Positions 1 through 12,321 of a stretch of DNA of 64,000 bases are shown piece by piece; positions within the stretch are counted from its first letter, which is position 1, and every line of letters begins with the position of its first letter. Made by a program: the position numbers and the translations under genes. Below the pieces are notes generated by a model. It was not told where the DNA came from. It did no database searches and was given only the letters and a program-made list of their open reading frames with translations. The stretch is taken from NCBI GenBank assembly GCA_905182995.1, contig CAJJDP010000042.1, positions 364,417-428,416 on the forward strand, read 5' to 3'. Source of the DNA: Paramecium octaurelia. Taxonomy: Eukaryota; Ciliophora; Oligohymenophorea; Peniculida; Parameciidae.

Positions 1-155
1 TTTAATTTTAATCATTTACCCATATATTTATTATTGATTTATTTTATATAAAACTAAAAGATAGAATCTGTCATTTTGCATAATTATGTTATATAAGTGA
101 AAAAAATCTGCTGTAATCTTTTCATAAATAATTAAATGTATTATTTTAATATATG

Positions 156-1189
156 TCATCTTCTTCTTAGATTTTACTTAATCATTACAAATGATATGTC
201 ATCTAATCCCAAGAAATCATTAATTTATTTCTAAATATCTAGCTCTGACTTTTGATCCATTTATAACAATGAAAATCTTGGATTTCTCAGGTCATCTTCT
301 GTCAAATCTAATCCTATTTTTTTTATTTTTTAATCTTAACTCATTGACCATTCCATATATTTGCTTTCTACTTCATAATCTATTTTAGAATCGGATTCTA
401 TTTTTGGATCTATAAATTAAATATTGAATTTTTACATTATTCATCGATAGGATGTATTGATACTTCAGTTTATTTTTTAGCTTATTCCAATTTGGGAACA
501 GTCTCATATTAATCATATAATTTCTATTTTAACTCTGCTGATTTCTATTTGAGTTAACTTATTAATATTTTCTCATCTTCTGATGATGTGATATCATTAG
601 TTATTTATAGGTCTTTCATTACATCTTCTATTTTCTCTTTAGGTTATTTAAATTCTTTTGGTTCTTCATACTTTTATTAAGTTTTTTTATTTTATATTAA
701 TTCTTAATCAAATTATTATTCTGGTTCTGGATTTACAACCAATTGATTAGGTTTTGCATACTCATCAAAAAATAAAGAAAAATCAATTCCTTCTAGCCCC
801 TCTCTAAGCCCAGATAATTAATTATCGAGCTCATCAGGCTGTTCTTCAGGTTGAGTTTCTTTTTCCACTTCAACAAATGGATGTTCTTCATTCTCTTTTT
901 AATTTAATTTTTCTGCCTCTTCATTTGCAAATGCATTATAAATATCGATTATATGTTAAGCAGAAGAAGCCTTTTATATTTTTTCATCCTTTTTTTAACC
1001 TAATTCTAAATCAATATCATCAAATGATAAATCTTCATCAAATAATGGTACATCAATTTATAATTGATTTTATTCTGGTGTTTAATTTTATGTTTGTACT
1101 TCCTTTGTATCAATAATAACTTCAGATTATATTTCATTAACTAATTAATCTTAAACAACATCTACAGATTAAATTACTTGTAGAGTATC

Positions 1190-1229
<40 letters not shown>

Positions 1230-2340
1230 TAAAATTGATTGTTATATGCAATCAAATCATCATTAAGTTCTTAACCCAATGTGAATTCTTTATATAATGC
1301 ATCCATATCAAGCTCATCTACATTTGAAGGTACAACCTGATATATTTCTTCTATGGCAATTTCTTATTAAATTGAATCCTCTACGTTTTGAACACTCTCA
1401 ACATTAACTTAACTCATTTATGCTAAAAACTTTTTTTCTTCAATTTATTCTAATTGCATTTATTCTTCTACTATTTCACTGATCTTTTCTTCAACTTTTT
1501 CTATGTGTTTTTCTTCTATTTTTAATAATTAATCTTCTTGCACCTACTTTTAAGGCTCTAAATATTCAATATCAACTGATTAAATAACATCTTCCTCATT
1601 ATTTTACTAAATAATGTTTATTCCTAAGGTTTCTATTTAGATACTATCAATATCGAGGTACTATTCTTCTTCAGTTGACAATTGAGTTTACTATTCTTCT
1701 TCCTTAGTCTCAACTGAAAGTTTGTTCACTATATCGTCAAATGATAATATTTAATTTTCCAAAGGTCTAATCATAATATAGATTAAAAATTACAATTTTA
1801 TTGAATCTTCAATATTCTCAACATTAAACTCAAGTTTATTATCCTTCAAAGTAGTTGTTATTTATTGTTTAGTTACAAAAATTTTATCTTCATCACCAAT
1901 AACTAAACAAAGACCCACAGCTTTTTATTTAGTTTCAAAAACAACTTATGAGTTAGTTATAGAACTCAATTTGAAGTTAACATTTTCATTTTTTTACAAT
2001 TTCAATCCTGTAACAAATGCTGCTACCTTTGAGTGCTCTAAGTTTAAAGGAACTATTATTTAGTCCTTTTTTGTTTGGTAATTCTCACAAACAATGCTCA
2101 AAGAGTTATCATTGATTGCTAGATAATTGATTTTTATTTCATCTACATTTGATGAGCTGATTATCTATAAATCAAATCCTTGTCTAAGTAAAACATTGTA
2201 TGTATACCTTTTAAATTGATATTGCTAGTTCTAGTGTAAAGTTCATATTGCTCCCCAATTATTTATTTGATTGATACTACCACATTTGGAACTTCATCGA
2301 ATTCTTAATCAAATTACACATTCTTATTATGTAACATTTT
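156..2340 (-). CDS. Acidic Gln/Glu-rich protein with 14-residue polyQ tract
   Basis: About 709 aa with TAA/TAG read as Gln; stop is the TGA complementary to 156-158. Introns at 2179-2207 (29 nt) and 410-435 (26 nt) restore a single frame. The first ~235 residues look like a compact beta-rich domain (short alternating hydrophobic segments); the rest is low-complexity, rich in Glu, Asp, Gln and Lys, with stretches likely to form coiled coil. At 1190-1231 there are 14 consecutive Gln codons, all TAA or TAG. I do not recognise the family. The 29-nt intron ends in AAG; a 24-nt version ending TAG breaks the frame, so that boundary is inferred from frame alone. Confidence 0.7.
1190..1231 (-). repeat. 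ATT/AAT trinucleotide repeat coding for polyQ
   Basis: Twelve TAA codons followed (upstream in reading direction) by TAG and TAA give 14 glutamines in a row on the minus strand. The tract lies inside the acidic protein gene. It is a perfect microsatellite at DNA level, so its length may vary between strains or allelic copies. Confidence 0.9.
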
Positions 2341-2793
2341 TGTTTACTTTTGTAAATAGTTAATGCGCTTTTAAATTTTAGAGATCTAGTATTCCATTAC
2401 TCTGTTAAATTCCATTAATACACATGAGTAAAGTCATTACTATCAAAATTTCCTTTTTCATTTTCAATATAAAATTATATAAAACGGATGCTTTATAACT
2501 ATAAATGAAAATAAATTTATCATTAAAATCCTAAAGTGCTTAAAATTCAAACTAAAACAGATAAACATTGTTAACTCATATAAAACTACTGCAACTACAA
2601 AGCTTTGCCACATTGAATATAAGTGAATTAGAATTTATTATTTTTGTTTTTAACTTACAAACTATAGATAAATTACAAACTAATTAAATTCTAGTATTAC
2701 TATTTGCTCAATCATATAATGTATTTTTAAATATTTTAAATAAATTATAAGTGAAAATTTGTATGTAAAATTTGATATTATTTTAAATTACAA
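2341..2793. other. Divergent intergenic region, no gene seen
   Basis: Very AT-rich spacer between two divergently transcribed genes; it must hold both promoters. No conserved element could be recognised by eye. Confidence 0.6.
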
Positions 2794-4836
2794 ATGGATT
2801 TTCATCATAAAAATAATGAGAGAAATAATAAGTATGGGAATGAAAAATCTAATTATGATCGTAATGAAAAGCATAATGAGAGAAATAATGATCGAAACAA
2901 TGATAGAAATAATGAAAGGAACAACGAAAGAAATAATGAAAGAAATAATGATAGAAATGATAGATATGACAACAAAAACGATAGAAAAAGAAAGGATCGT
3001 CATCAAAAGAGAAAAAATAGGAAATATTCATCATCAAGTGCTTCAAGACCATCATCTTCAGTTTCTGTATCTGTTTCCTAATCAGAATCATCATCAAGTT
3101 CTGAAAAAATACCCAGATATAGACCCAAAAATCACGATAACATGGTATTATTATTGGAGAATTTACCAGAAAACTTAACTAAATAATAATTGGATAGTGC
3201 ATTTAATGAGGCTGCAATGGAAGCCAATGTCATTCCTCATGAGGAAATTTCTATAATAAATGCATTTGGGTAAGCATACATAAAATATTGCACTGTTGAT
3301 TATGCAAGAAAAGTGTTAATATATTTAAAAGGTAAAATATAAATAGGTGAACATACTCTTAATGTAGATTTTTATGATGATACAAGTGGTAGATAGAGAA
3401 GAGTAATGAATATAATAATAATAATTAGAATAGACATGAATTAAAAAACAGTTTAATTAATTAGCCTCCTACAAGTTATGATTGGATATGTGATAAATGT
3501 GGATATGAAAATTTTGCAAAAAGACACAAATGCAATAAATGTTTAAATCCAAGAAATATAAACTGTAAGATATTGAGTGTCATGATGGCTCCTCCTACTG
3601 GATTTACTGATGATTCCATATGCAACACTAGCTTGATGATAAAAGCAAAAGTATTTCTTTCCTTATTGAAATTAAGTCCATAGCTGATGCCACTGACAGT
3701 GACATATTAGATATCTTTGCTCCACTTGCTGCTGTTAAAGATATAAGACTAGTCAAAAACAAAGTACCTAAGGATCCAAGAATGAAAGAATAAAAGGATT
3801 TTGCTTTTGTAGAATTCTTTAGTGTTGAAGACGCAGAGAATGTTTATAGATATGTTACTTAAAACGAAGTCAGACTTCATGGTGATTAACTAATAATATA
3901 GTATTCCAGAAACAATAGAGCATCACGATATGAAGACCATTCTAAACCATTTGGGTATACTATAGGACTAAATTTAGATTCTATCCAAATAACTAATTTG
4001 TGATGCAGCCACAAGGACCATTACAACCATAGATTCCCTCATAAATTTCATCTCAAGTTAATACATAACAACAACCATAATAACCCTAAGATATTATCCA
4101 ACAACAGCAATAAACTCAAATGTAGATTCCCATACCAATTTAAATGCCTATATCTATGCAAATACCTATACCTTCTCCTATGCCTATGCCTATGCCAATG
4201 CATTAAATCCCTTAGATTCCACCTATCTAACACAATCAATCACCTTAAACTTAACCTATTCCTTAATTACCGATATAAATGCCGGAAGTTTCTATTGTCT
4301 AACCAATTGTTTAAGCCCCATACCAAGCTGCTTAACTGGCTCAAGAGAGGATTATATTGAAATAAGAGTAAAAACTTACATTGTCAACTCCACCAATGAA
4401 TTTAATGACGTAACTACCGCCCAAGATTCATGCTCCTAAACCTTAATAATAGTAATAACCAAGTTAATAATAATCCCAATAAAAAAAGCAATAAAAGGTT
4501 GAAGAAGTAGATGAAGAAGTCAAATCAGATAAAGAGGATGAATAACCATCTCCTCTACCTACCAAAGCTATCAATAAAGCACAGCCTCAATTAACTGAAG
4601 CCTAGATAAGGAAAAAGGCTGAGTTAGAATTAAAGAAATGGGAAAAATTATAATAAACAAAAAAGCCAGAGGTCAAGGTTACACCTTCTAAACCCATTAT
4701 AAATCAAGTTGAGGCTCAAACTAGACTGATTTTATATATTTGCCCAATCTGCAGAAAGAAGTTCCCAAACGAAGAAATTATGAATTATCATTCTCTCAAC
4801 TCTGAGATGCACAAGTAAAAATTATTATCAATGTGA
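2794..4836 (+). CDS. RBM5/RBM10-like RNA-binding splicing factor
   Basis: About 655 aa; introns at 3403-3428, 3651-3676 and 3955-3977. Domains in order: Asn/Arg/Asp/Glu repeats (residues ~1-70), Ser-rich stretch, RRM1 (~113-195), a RanBP2-type zinc finger (~222-245, WxCxxC...CxxC pattern with YDWICDKCGYENFAKR), RRM2 (~262-345, contains KDFAFVEFFS), a Pro/Gln/Met-rich segment (~365-480), an acidic/Lys-rich linker and a C-terminal C2H2 finger (CPICRKKFPNEE). RRM, RanBP2 finger, RRM, C2H2 is the order known from RBM5/RBM10, which act at the 3' splice site in the nucleus; the OCRE and G-patch parts are not visible here. The second intron ends in AAG, not TAG. The family assignment rests on domain order. 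Confidence 0.85.
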
Positions 4837-4870
4837 TTTATATCAATAGTGAATGGCTTAATTATTTTCA

Positions 4871-6250
4871 TCATTTTCTATTTAACTCTTTTATTTGTTC
4901 GGCGATATCTAATAATTCTTTTCGAATTTAGGCTTTTATCTTAAAATCTGATTCTCTCTGAGCTTATCTTAATAATTATTCATATCTATTATTCAATTAT
5001 TTCAGCTAATTATCAATTTCATTAGTTCTTGCCGAGATAGGAGGCGATATTCTTTTGTTTTTTGAAATTTATTATAAGCTTTGGTCTCCATATAAATGTG
5101 ATTCAGGCTTTATTAGGCTGGTTTATTTCATATCTTCTAAACAATCCTTTATTGCTTGTTTTAATGCATTGTTAGATTTTACTAAACTTTATTCAAATAC
5201 AGGACTAGAGAATTGGGGTTAGAATTGTTCTCCATTTACTTTTGCACCTTTCTTATTTTGATAATTTAAATAATATTAGCTTGGATTATTGATTGGTATA
5301 TCAAGTTCTAAATCTTCAAAAGAGGATGCATTTTTCATCCTTTTACGATTAAATTTGTTATTTTTTTCTTCATATTCCAATCTCAATTACAATTACTGAT
5401 GCTTTAAATTTAAATCTTTTAATTCAGTAGTCAATTTATTTATTGTAGATTATTGTTCATTAGTCTTTTTTAATAAATCTTAGATTCTCCTGGTCAATTG
5501 ATCTTCTGTTGTTTAAAATTATTCCTAAATTTCTTCCATCATTTTCAAAAATACCCTTTCCTTTTCTTCCAATTAACTTCTATACATCTAAATTTATTTT
5601 TCATATTCTTGCAATTTAAATGCAGGGAATCTCTCCTTATAATCTATATAGTTTGATTCCAATTAGTGTTTCTCATTTTACAGTTTCTCATATCTCTTCT
5701 CAAGTTTTTTTGCATATGATTGTCCTTATTCCGCTCTATGCTTTAAATCCAATATTAATTCATTTTATTTTTAATTCTCATCTAATTTTTGTTGATCCAA
5801 TTTCTGCATAAATCCTCTTTCATTTATTTTATACTATTCCAACTACTTTTACAATTGATCTATTTTATTCTACATCTCATATCTTTACTTCTTACCTTCT
5901 TCTATTTTTTGAATAAGTTCTTCAATTCTATCTTGATATTCTTTCAATTATATTAATCTCTCTTATTGCAAAGCTTCAATTTATAATATATAATTATTAA
6001 TATTTTCTTTATCATTTTATTGTCTTTATAGTTAAATAGATAATGATTCATTTTAATTTCTCAATTCTTGTATTTACTAGATCAAAATTTCATCATCCTT
6101 AATCTTCTTTTTATTAGAAGGCTATAAATCATTTCTTTAGGTTTCCATTGCTTTTATTTTTTCCTGAAGTGCCTTCATGGCCATAATATAGGCGTTTGAA
6201 GTACTCTGATATCCAGAATTGGTAGTATTTCTTTGCTCCTTTTAAAACAT
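4871..6250 (-). CDS. Long coiled-coil protein, function unknown
   Basis: Single uninterrupted frame of 459 codons, ATG at the complement of 6248-6250 and TGA at the complement of 4871-4873. Most of the protein is charged heptad-like sequence rich in Glu, Lys, Gln and Leu, typical of an extended coiled coil; a less structured part near residues 330-400 breaks it. No catalytic motif is visible. Proteins of this shape in ciliates are often cytoskeletal or basal-body components, but that is inference only. It lies tail to tail, 34 bp from the RBM5-like gene. Confidence 0.75.
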
Positions 6251-7103
6251 TAATTTTTATTGTTAAAATGATTATACTAATTACACAAATCTAATTTCAT
6301 AAAACGTTAGTCAAATTTGTCATTTCAGAATTCCAAATCATAAATTCTTTCTTAGGGCTGTTTAATAATCTAGATATAATTACTTGAAAGTGTTAATTTG
6401 ATTATACACTTTTGTATCTAAAAAACATATTATCTTTTTATTTTATTTATCTATAAAATGATAGAGATATGCTTAAAAATAGAGTTTTGTTTTTACTTTC
6501 AAATTTTTGATTTTCAATTATAAACTTTAATATCATATTTTTGATACCACATTTATATGATTGAATATATATTCTGATAAAAATCGTTTATAAACAATTC
6601 TTTAAGTTGATCAATAAACTCAAATGCTTAGGTTAATCTTATATGTTGAAATAGATAGAATTTATTGAACTTATATATTTATTTAATAATAATATTCCTA
6701 AATTCTGCAATAAAACTATTTGAAATAAAGGTATTACATCTTACAATATCCAGAGTATATCAATATTTTTCAATCTTAATACAATTAGATATATTGTAAA
6801 GACAATATTATATAAAATCTTCGAATAGATTTATAAATACAAGATTTAAAAATGAGATTATAAATTTTAAAAGGGTTCTTGAAATAATTTTCAAATTAGC
6901 CAACATAAATTTGAATAAGATTGACTTAAATGTATTTAATCTGAATGATTTTGAGGTTGTTACATTTTATTAAATTTTCAATTAATTTTATTTTGATATA
7001 TATATTATAACTTATATTAAATTTCATTGGATAAATAAATATGAATTAGAATATACAATATAATTGAATTTAAGTATAGGCGGGATGAGACAATATTTAA
7101 TTA
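6251..7103. other. 853-bp divergent intergenic region
   Basis: AT-rich spacer between divergent genes. On the plus strand a frame free of TGA runs from about 6711 to 7141, but it has no start codon at its head and poor codon variety. With TGA as the only stop such runs arise by chance, so I do not call a gene. It could also be a decayed remnant. Confidence 0.45.
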
Positions 7104-8971
7104 ATGGATTTCGAATTCCCTCAATTATTGAACCCAACTGATAACGAACCCTATATTCTTGTTTCTGAGTCAAAGGAAGTGTTGAATAGCAAGTTATTGA
7201 CAGCTAGACATGTAAGTCAAAGATTACATGAAACTGGAGGAAAGTCTGAATTAGTTGTTATTGAAGACTTTTTATAGTAAAAATGGCATACATAAATAAA
7301 TTAGGGATTTGACTAAAAAGTCTCCATTAGCCTATGTTCCAGATGCTGAATCATAATAGCTTGTTCAAAATTATAATACATAAAAAAAAGCTTATGAGAG
7401 ATAAGTTCAAGAACAAGTTAGCTCTTTTAAATAACTAAATTAAAAACTATAGCAAGGGTATGAAGATGCTTGCAATAATATTGTGTCTAAGTTGGTGGGA
7501 AGCGCATAAGGCGAAGGTAACAATGTGTAAAGAGCATTTGATTCCTTGTAGACAGTCTTAAGAAGTGATCCTGAATAGGAGGCTACAATTCCAAAGCCAA
7601 AAGAAATAGTAGATAAAGTATAATAGAATTAAAAATAAATAGATTTCTGAATTGAGAGCAGCCCCAGAATTACCAGAATACTTGTTTGCAACAACAAAAA
7701 AGGTGAGAGCTTGGAGAAATGCCCCAAATGAATTGTGTGTGTGGAATAAAACCAAAGAACAATTCTATAGAGATAATTTGGAATAAAGTTTAAATTAGGC
7801 TGTTTAGGACAAAACAGAATTAGCTTTAAAGTTTTGGAATTCATAAATTAAGAAATTAGGAGATCAATTATTAAACATCATCTAAGAAGACTCTTCAATT
7901 CAATAACAAAATTTCGTTAGTCTTAATATTGAGACAGCTGAAGCATTTGCATTACTGTTAAATACAATGATTACTCCAGAGACAAGAATAATACTCCACA
8001 TTGGTGATTTTACCTTGGAGGAATCAAAATCTATTGCAGAATCAATATAAAAGTTAACAGGCATTTTGAATTTACAAATTAATTGGAGAGTGAGTGGAAA
8101 AGCTTAAGGATTATCACATATTGCTTAAGGTATATAATATTTAATATAACAATAGCAATATCATAGGCAGAATAATTAAAGGTGTTGACTTTTGAATTCT
8201 CCTCATAGGTCTAAGTAAACGCAGCAAAAGAATTCTTTACCGAATTTAAGAATGTGAAATTACCTAATTTAGAGGAAGTAAATGTATTGGCAGAATAATC
8301 TAATGTTAATGCAGCAGTCTAACATATTTCTAAAGCTGTGAAATCTATTGGAGGAAGTTAAGTTACAAGAGTGTTATTCAATTTCAGGTAGATTATAATC
8401 ATAATATTATAAGTCAATCTCAAGTGGATAATAAATCAGCTCAATAATTGGGAGATGCCTTGTCAACATACAAAGGAGTCAAGAAGCTGACACTTAACTT
8501 CTCAGGATACTCATTACAAAGTAATGCAATCAAAGATGATGGATTTGCTGGATTAATCCAACAGGTAACCAATTTCGCAGAAACTCTTGTTGAATTGACA
8601 ATTAATGTCGGAAGAAATTAATTAACTGATAATTCATTGGCAAACTTAAATAAATAATTCTCTGCATCTAAATGGGTTTCATTAAAGAGTGTTAATATCA
8701 GTGTTCATTATAATAAAATTACTGAATAAGGAGCTCGTAAACTAGGCAAAGTATTTCATTGTCTTTATTAAATTAGTTCCTTCATAATTTGCCTATTTTG
8801 GTTAACCTTTCGGTCAATTTGAACTCAACAGAAGTTAATTAGAAGGGTTTAAGCTTTATAATTAATTAATTGGGCCCATAAGTAAATGCTTAGATTTAGG
8901 CCAAACAATCCAATGTTAGTTAAGAAGAAGCAGCAGAATTAGATGGAAAAGGAGCATCCTTGAGTATTTGA
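7104..8971 (+). CDS. Leucine-rich-repeat (RNase-inhibitor-like) protein
   Basis: About 578 aa after removal of five introns (7277-7304, 7618-7642, 8130-8155, 8388-8413, 8751-8776; 25-28 nt). The first third is charged and probably helical. The C-terminal half contains repeated units of the form LTLNFSGY..., LTINVGRNQLTD... and VNISVHYNKITEQGA, spaced roughly like ribonuclease-inhibitor-type LRRs. Such proteins are usually binding scaffolds; no enzyme motif is seen. Ends only 57 bp from the kinesin gene, tail to tail. Confidence 0.7.
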
Positions 8972-9028
8972 TATGGTTAATTAATTGGATTAGCAAATAT
9001 ATATATATATATATAAATATATTTATTA

Positions 9029-10619
9029 TCACTAGTTTGGTCTTTTCTTGAATTAAATCTGTGGAGACTCGTTTCTTCTATAAACTTCAATTTCAGGTGA
9101 ACTATTCTCTTTTTATTCAAGGAAGGAACTCTGTTCTTTTCTAATACTTATTATGTTTTCATACTTTCTTGTCAATATTTCATCATATTTTTATAACTTT
9201 TCAGAGATGAATGTAAGTTCTGTCACATATTCCTTCATTCTTGTATTATATAAATCCTTCATAGCTTCAAAACACTTCTATGTTTCTTCAACACTTTTCA
9301 CATCCAATAAAGGAATCCTTTCATTAAGATATAATTCAACTTTTTCTTACACTTCTTTTTGACTAATAGGCATTCCACTTGATTAAGGCAACAAAGTTTA
9401 TTGTTGTTATTAAATTTTCTTATTACTTGAAGTGGATGTCCCTCCTCTTTAATATTGTTCTAATTCCCTTATCAAAGCAAGTTTTTCTTGTTCTAATCTC
9501 TTTACAACAGCTTCCAAATCTACTTTTTCGTTTCTCCTTATCTAAAATATTGTAAATTCTTATTACCTCATTCTCTAATTGTCCCACTCTTTAACTAAAT
9601 CTTAAAGTGGAAAGTGACTCTTCAATATTATCATTTTCAGAACTTATTGTCGCGATCATCACAGTTTTACAATTGCCTCCCAATGAATCCTTTAATAATG
9701 TTGTCATCAATGAGTTTCTATAAGGAATATGCTGTCTATTGGCTCCTTTCATCCTTTCATTTAATGCTATTATGACTTATTCTAAATAGGTTAGAGATAA
9801 GTTGATATATTTTGCTTCATTCAATAAATTGCCTTCAACCTATGACTTGCTAATTCTTTCTGATCCTGCTAAATCAACTAAATGTAATTTGCTAACAAAA
9901 CAAGTTTCACTTGTTGTGTCACATCCTTCAAGAGTTACTGTGAAAATACAATGAGATCTAGAACTTGATTAATTCATAGGAGTGGAGCTAACTTATCTTA
10001 TAAAATTTCCCATCATCAGCAGATCAATTCCTTCCTACTCATTGTTACACTAATGAATGGATAGGTTTTTTAAATGAATATTATTTTGATCATCTTCAAA
10101 TAATGCTATCTTTAAAATTAGGATATTAATACTTTGTTCCACTATTCCAACGGAGTTTCCAAATGTCTTTTTTCTAATAAATCATATGCATTTTCATTGT
10201 AAATCTCCATAAATGAAATATAGATTTTGTATTCAAATTTAGTTCTTTTATCGATTTCATCAAAAATATATGAAAGTGCTCTAGGTATAACTCCTCTCAA
10301 CTACCATGTTTCAGCTCCACTCATTGTATAAGTCTTACCTGATCCTGTTTATCCATAAGCAAAAATAGTGGCATTATAACCATCCAAAAAACTAAATTTG
10401 AATTATACTTCAATACCTATTTATAACAGGAGTTGTGACATTTGTAAATACATGTTCCTGACTTGCTTTTTAATCAAAAACATGAGTAAAATTGAAATCC
10501 AAATTGTCTCGACTGTTGTTGATCATTCCGAATTTAACATGTTTAGGCAATAATACTTGTAATCTTTTATTCTGATAAATTTAGTATTGCATAGCATTTT
10601 AGGATTAGCTACTATACAT
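9029..10619 (-). CDS. Kinesin-9 family motor, KIF6-like
   Basis: About 505 aa; introns at 10392-10416, 10110-10132 and 9542-9566. An N-terminal motor domain covers residues ~15-340: P-loop [10 protein letters not shown] (~80), switch I NQSSSRSH, switch [13 protein letters not shown], followed by [21 protein letters not shown] and a neck region [12 protein letters not shown]. This last stretch matches the KIF6/kinesin-9B consensus better than other kinesins; kinesin-9 motors work in cilia and flagella. A coiled coil follows (~350-500). All nucleotide-binding motifs are intact, so it should be an active ATPase. The tail is short compared with animal KIF6. Confidence 0.92.
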
Positions 10620-10708
10620 GATTATCTTTACTTGTTGGAAGGTTTTAGCCTAAGGAAAACTTCGAATTGAGATTTCATAAACTGTTAAAAATATTAATAA
10701 AAAAAGTA

Positions 10709-12048
10709 TCAATTGGAAATTCTAGTTTTTGAGATCACTCTTTTGAATATACTAACATCTTTTTCATCAATTTCATAAATCTACAAAATTATCTATCTAC
10801 AAAGAAAGCATTCCTTTTAATTTTATGCTACTTGAATTGCACATTAATAACAAATTCCCCCGTGGCCACAATTCATAAATACTGCATTCGAAACTTTTTC
10901 ACAACAGATAATACATTTGTTATTAGAATTACAATGAAAGGGTTTATTTTTTTTAATAATATTTTTATTCATATTTCTCTCAGTTAGTATTTCATTTTAA
11001 CTTGCATCTTTGAGCTTTGAAATTTCCAAGGTTGTTATTTTTCTAAAGTAAGCGTTTGATAGTTTTTACATGAAAATTGATGACTTAATTAACTCCTTCT
11101 TATTTTATTTCTCTTTATTTTATGAATGTATTTTTGGATTTGAATTTGTAGTTTCAATTTAATTTATTGTTAAAACATATTCAACCACTGAATTGAAAAA
11201 TGAATATGAGATTGTGTAAAATATGAGAATATTCAAAGGTATAATGATGTAGATAAAAACGTCTCCTATTTTTATATTGAAATCAATTCCAAGTTCATTT
11301 AATGTATTTACTATCCAAATTCCTGCTATTACACTGCTTAAAGTTGCAATATACAATAGCCATATTAATAATTTAACTAATTTAGAGTGTGAATGTAGTA
11401 CTTTCATTTTTTGTTTGGTTTATTCTTGTGCTGCATTTAAACCTAATTAGTTTAGAGATTAATATCAAAAAAAAAGTTATTGTTGTTCCAATTAATCCAC
11501 TCAAAAACATCCAATACCACCAAAAAGTTTATGACCATGTCCAATCTACATAATTGTTGACTTTTAAAGTGATACAAAGCATAGCTATTAATAGTGAAAA
11601 TCGATAGAAAATTATACTCTAAATATAAAATAAAAATACCAATCGTATAATGGTTGAATAATCCTGCTACTCATTATATTTCTTGTCACATGCTATTTTT
11701 AGAATGAACGACAAGATTATGAATATATTGCTGAAAATGTAGGAGTTCAGATCTAAATAATACATAAGCGTGACATACATCTAAATTGACATCAGAGACT
11801 TACATAAAATAAGACGTGGAGAATGTGATCAAACTTGTCTACCACTTATCCATTCGAATATTTAACCCAGATAACTAGTTCATTCAATATCATACAAAAG
11901 AGTGAGAGTGCCAAAGGAGCACCTTAAAATTAATAAAGTGTTAATAGGAGAACTATCATGTTAATATAAGTGTATTTATAGCAAAAGTACTTGAACGTAA
12001 TTTCCAAGGCTTCTCTAAGGAAATATATATAAAATATTACTTTTCCAT
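10709..12048 (-). CDS. Multi-spanning membrane protein with C-terminal RING finger
   Basis: About 421 aa; introns at 12015-12040 (directly after two codons), 11781-11803 and 11377-11401. The N-terminal ~280 residues hold about seven or eight hydrophobic segments. A hydrophilic linker leads to a C-terminal RING-type zinc finger: CIICCEKVSNAVFMNCGHGG...C...C...CFLCR, which fits C3HC4 spacing. RING proteins of this layout are generally membrane-bound E3 ubiquitin ligases; substrate and membrane are unknown. The RING-H2 gene at 21689-22394 has the same general architecture. Confidence 0.8.
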
Positions 12049-12321
12049 AGTTTTTGTTTTAGTTAAATATTAAAATTACCATAATAGTGCAATTTTAAGA
12101 AAGAGTGAATGTTCTATTTATAAACAAATTTTAGATTTTTAAATTTACCATGTAGCTTGAAATAGATTAATGTAATGAGATTATAACTATTGGTTGCTTA
12201 TTTAAGATAGATGGAGGTAGGGGAATATTTCTCAAAATTCTCTAGATTTGATGTTTGTTTAAATGGATGATATAGGAAATTTAAATAAATTACTGATTAA
12301 ATATTTGTATAATTTTAAAAT

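Noticed and set aside
2788..3097. Minus-strand frames full of Ile, Ser and His opposite the start of the RBM5-like gene
   Set aside because: They mirror the Asn/Arg/Asp repeat of the plus-strand gene; the plus frame leads straight into an RRM.
9000..9015. (AT)n run as a telomere or IES boundary
   Set aside because: It is a simple AT run between two gene ends; no C4A2/C3A3-type telomere repeat and no retained TA-bounded element were evident.
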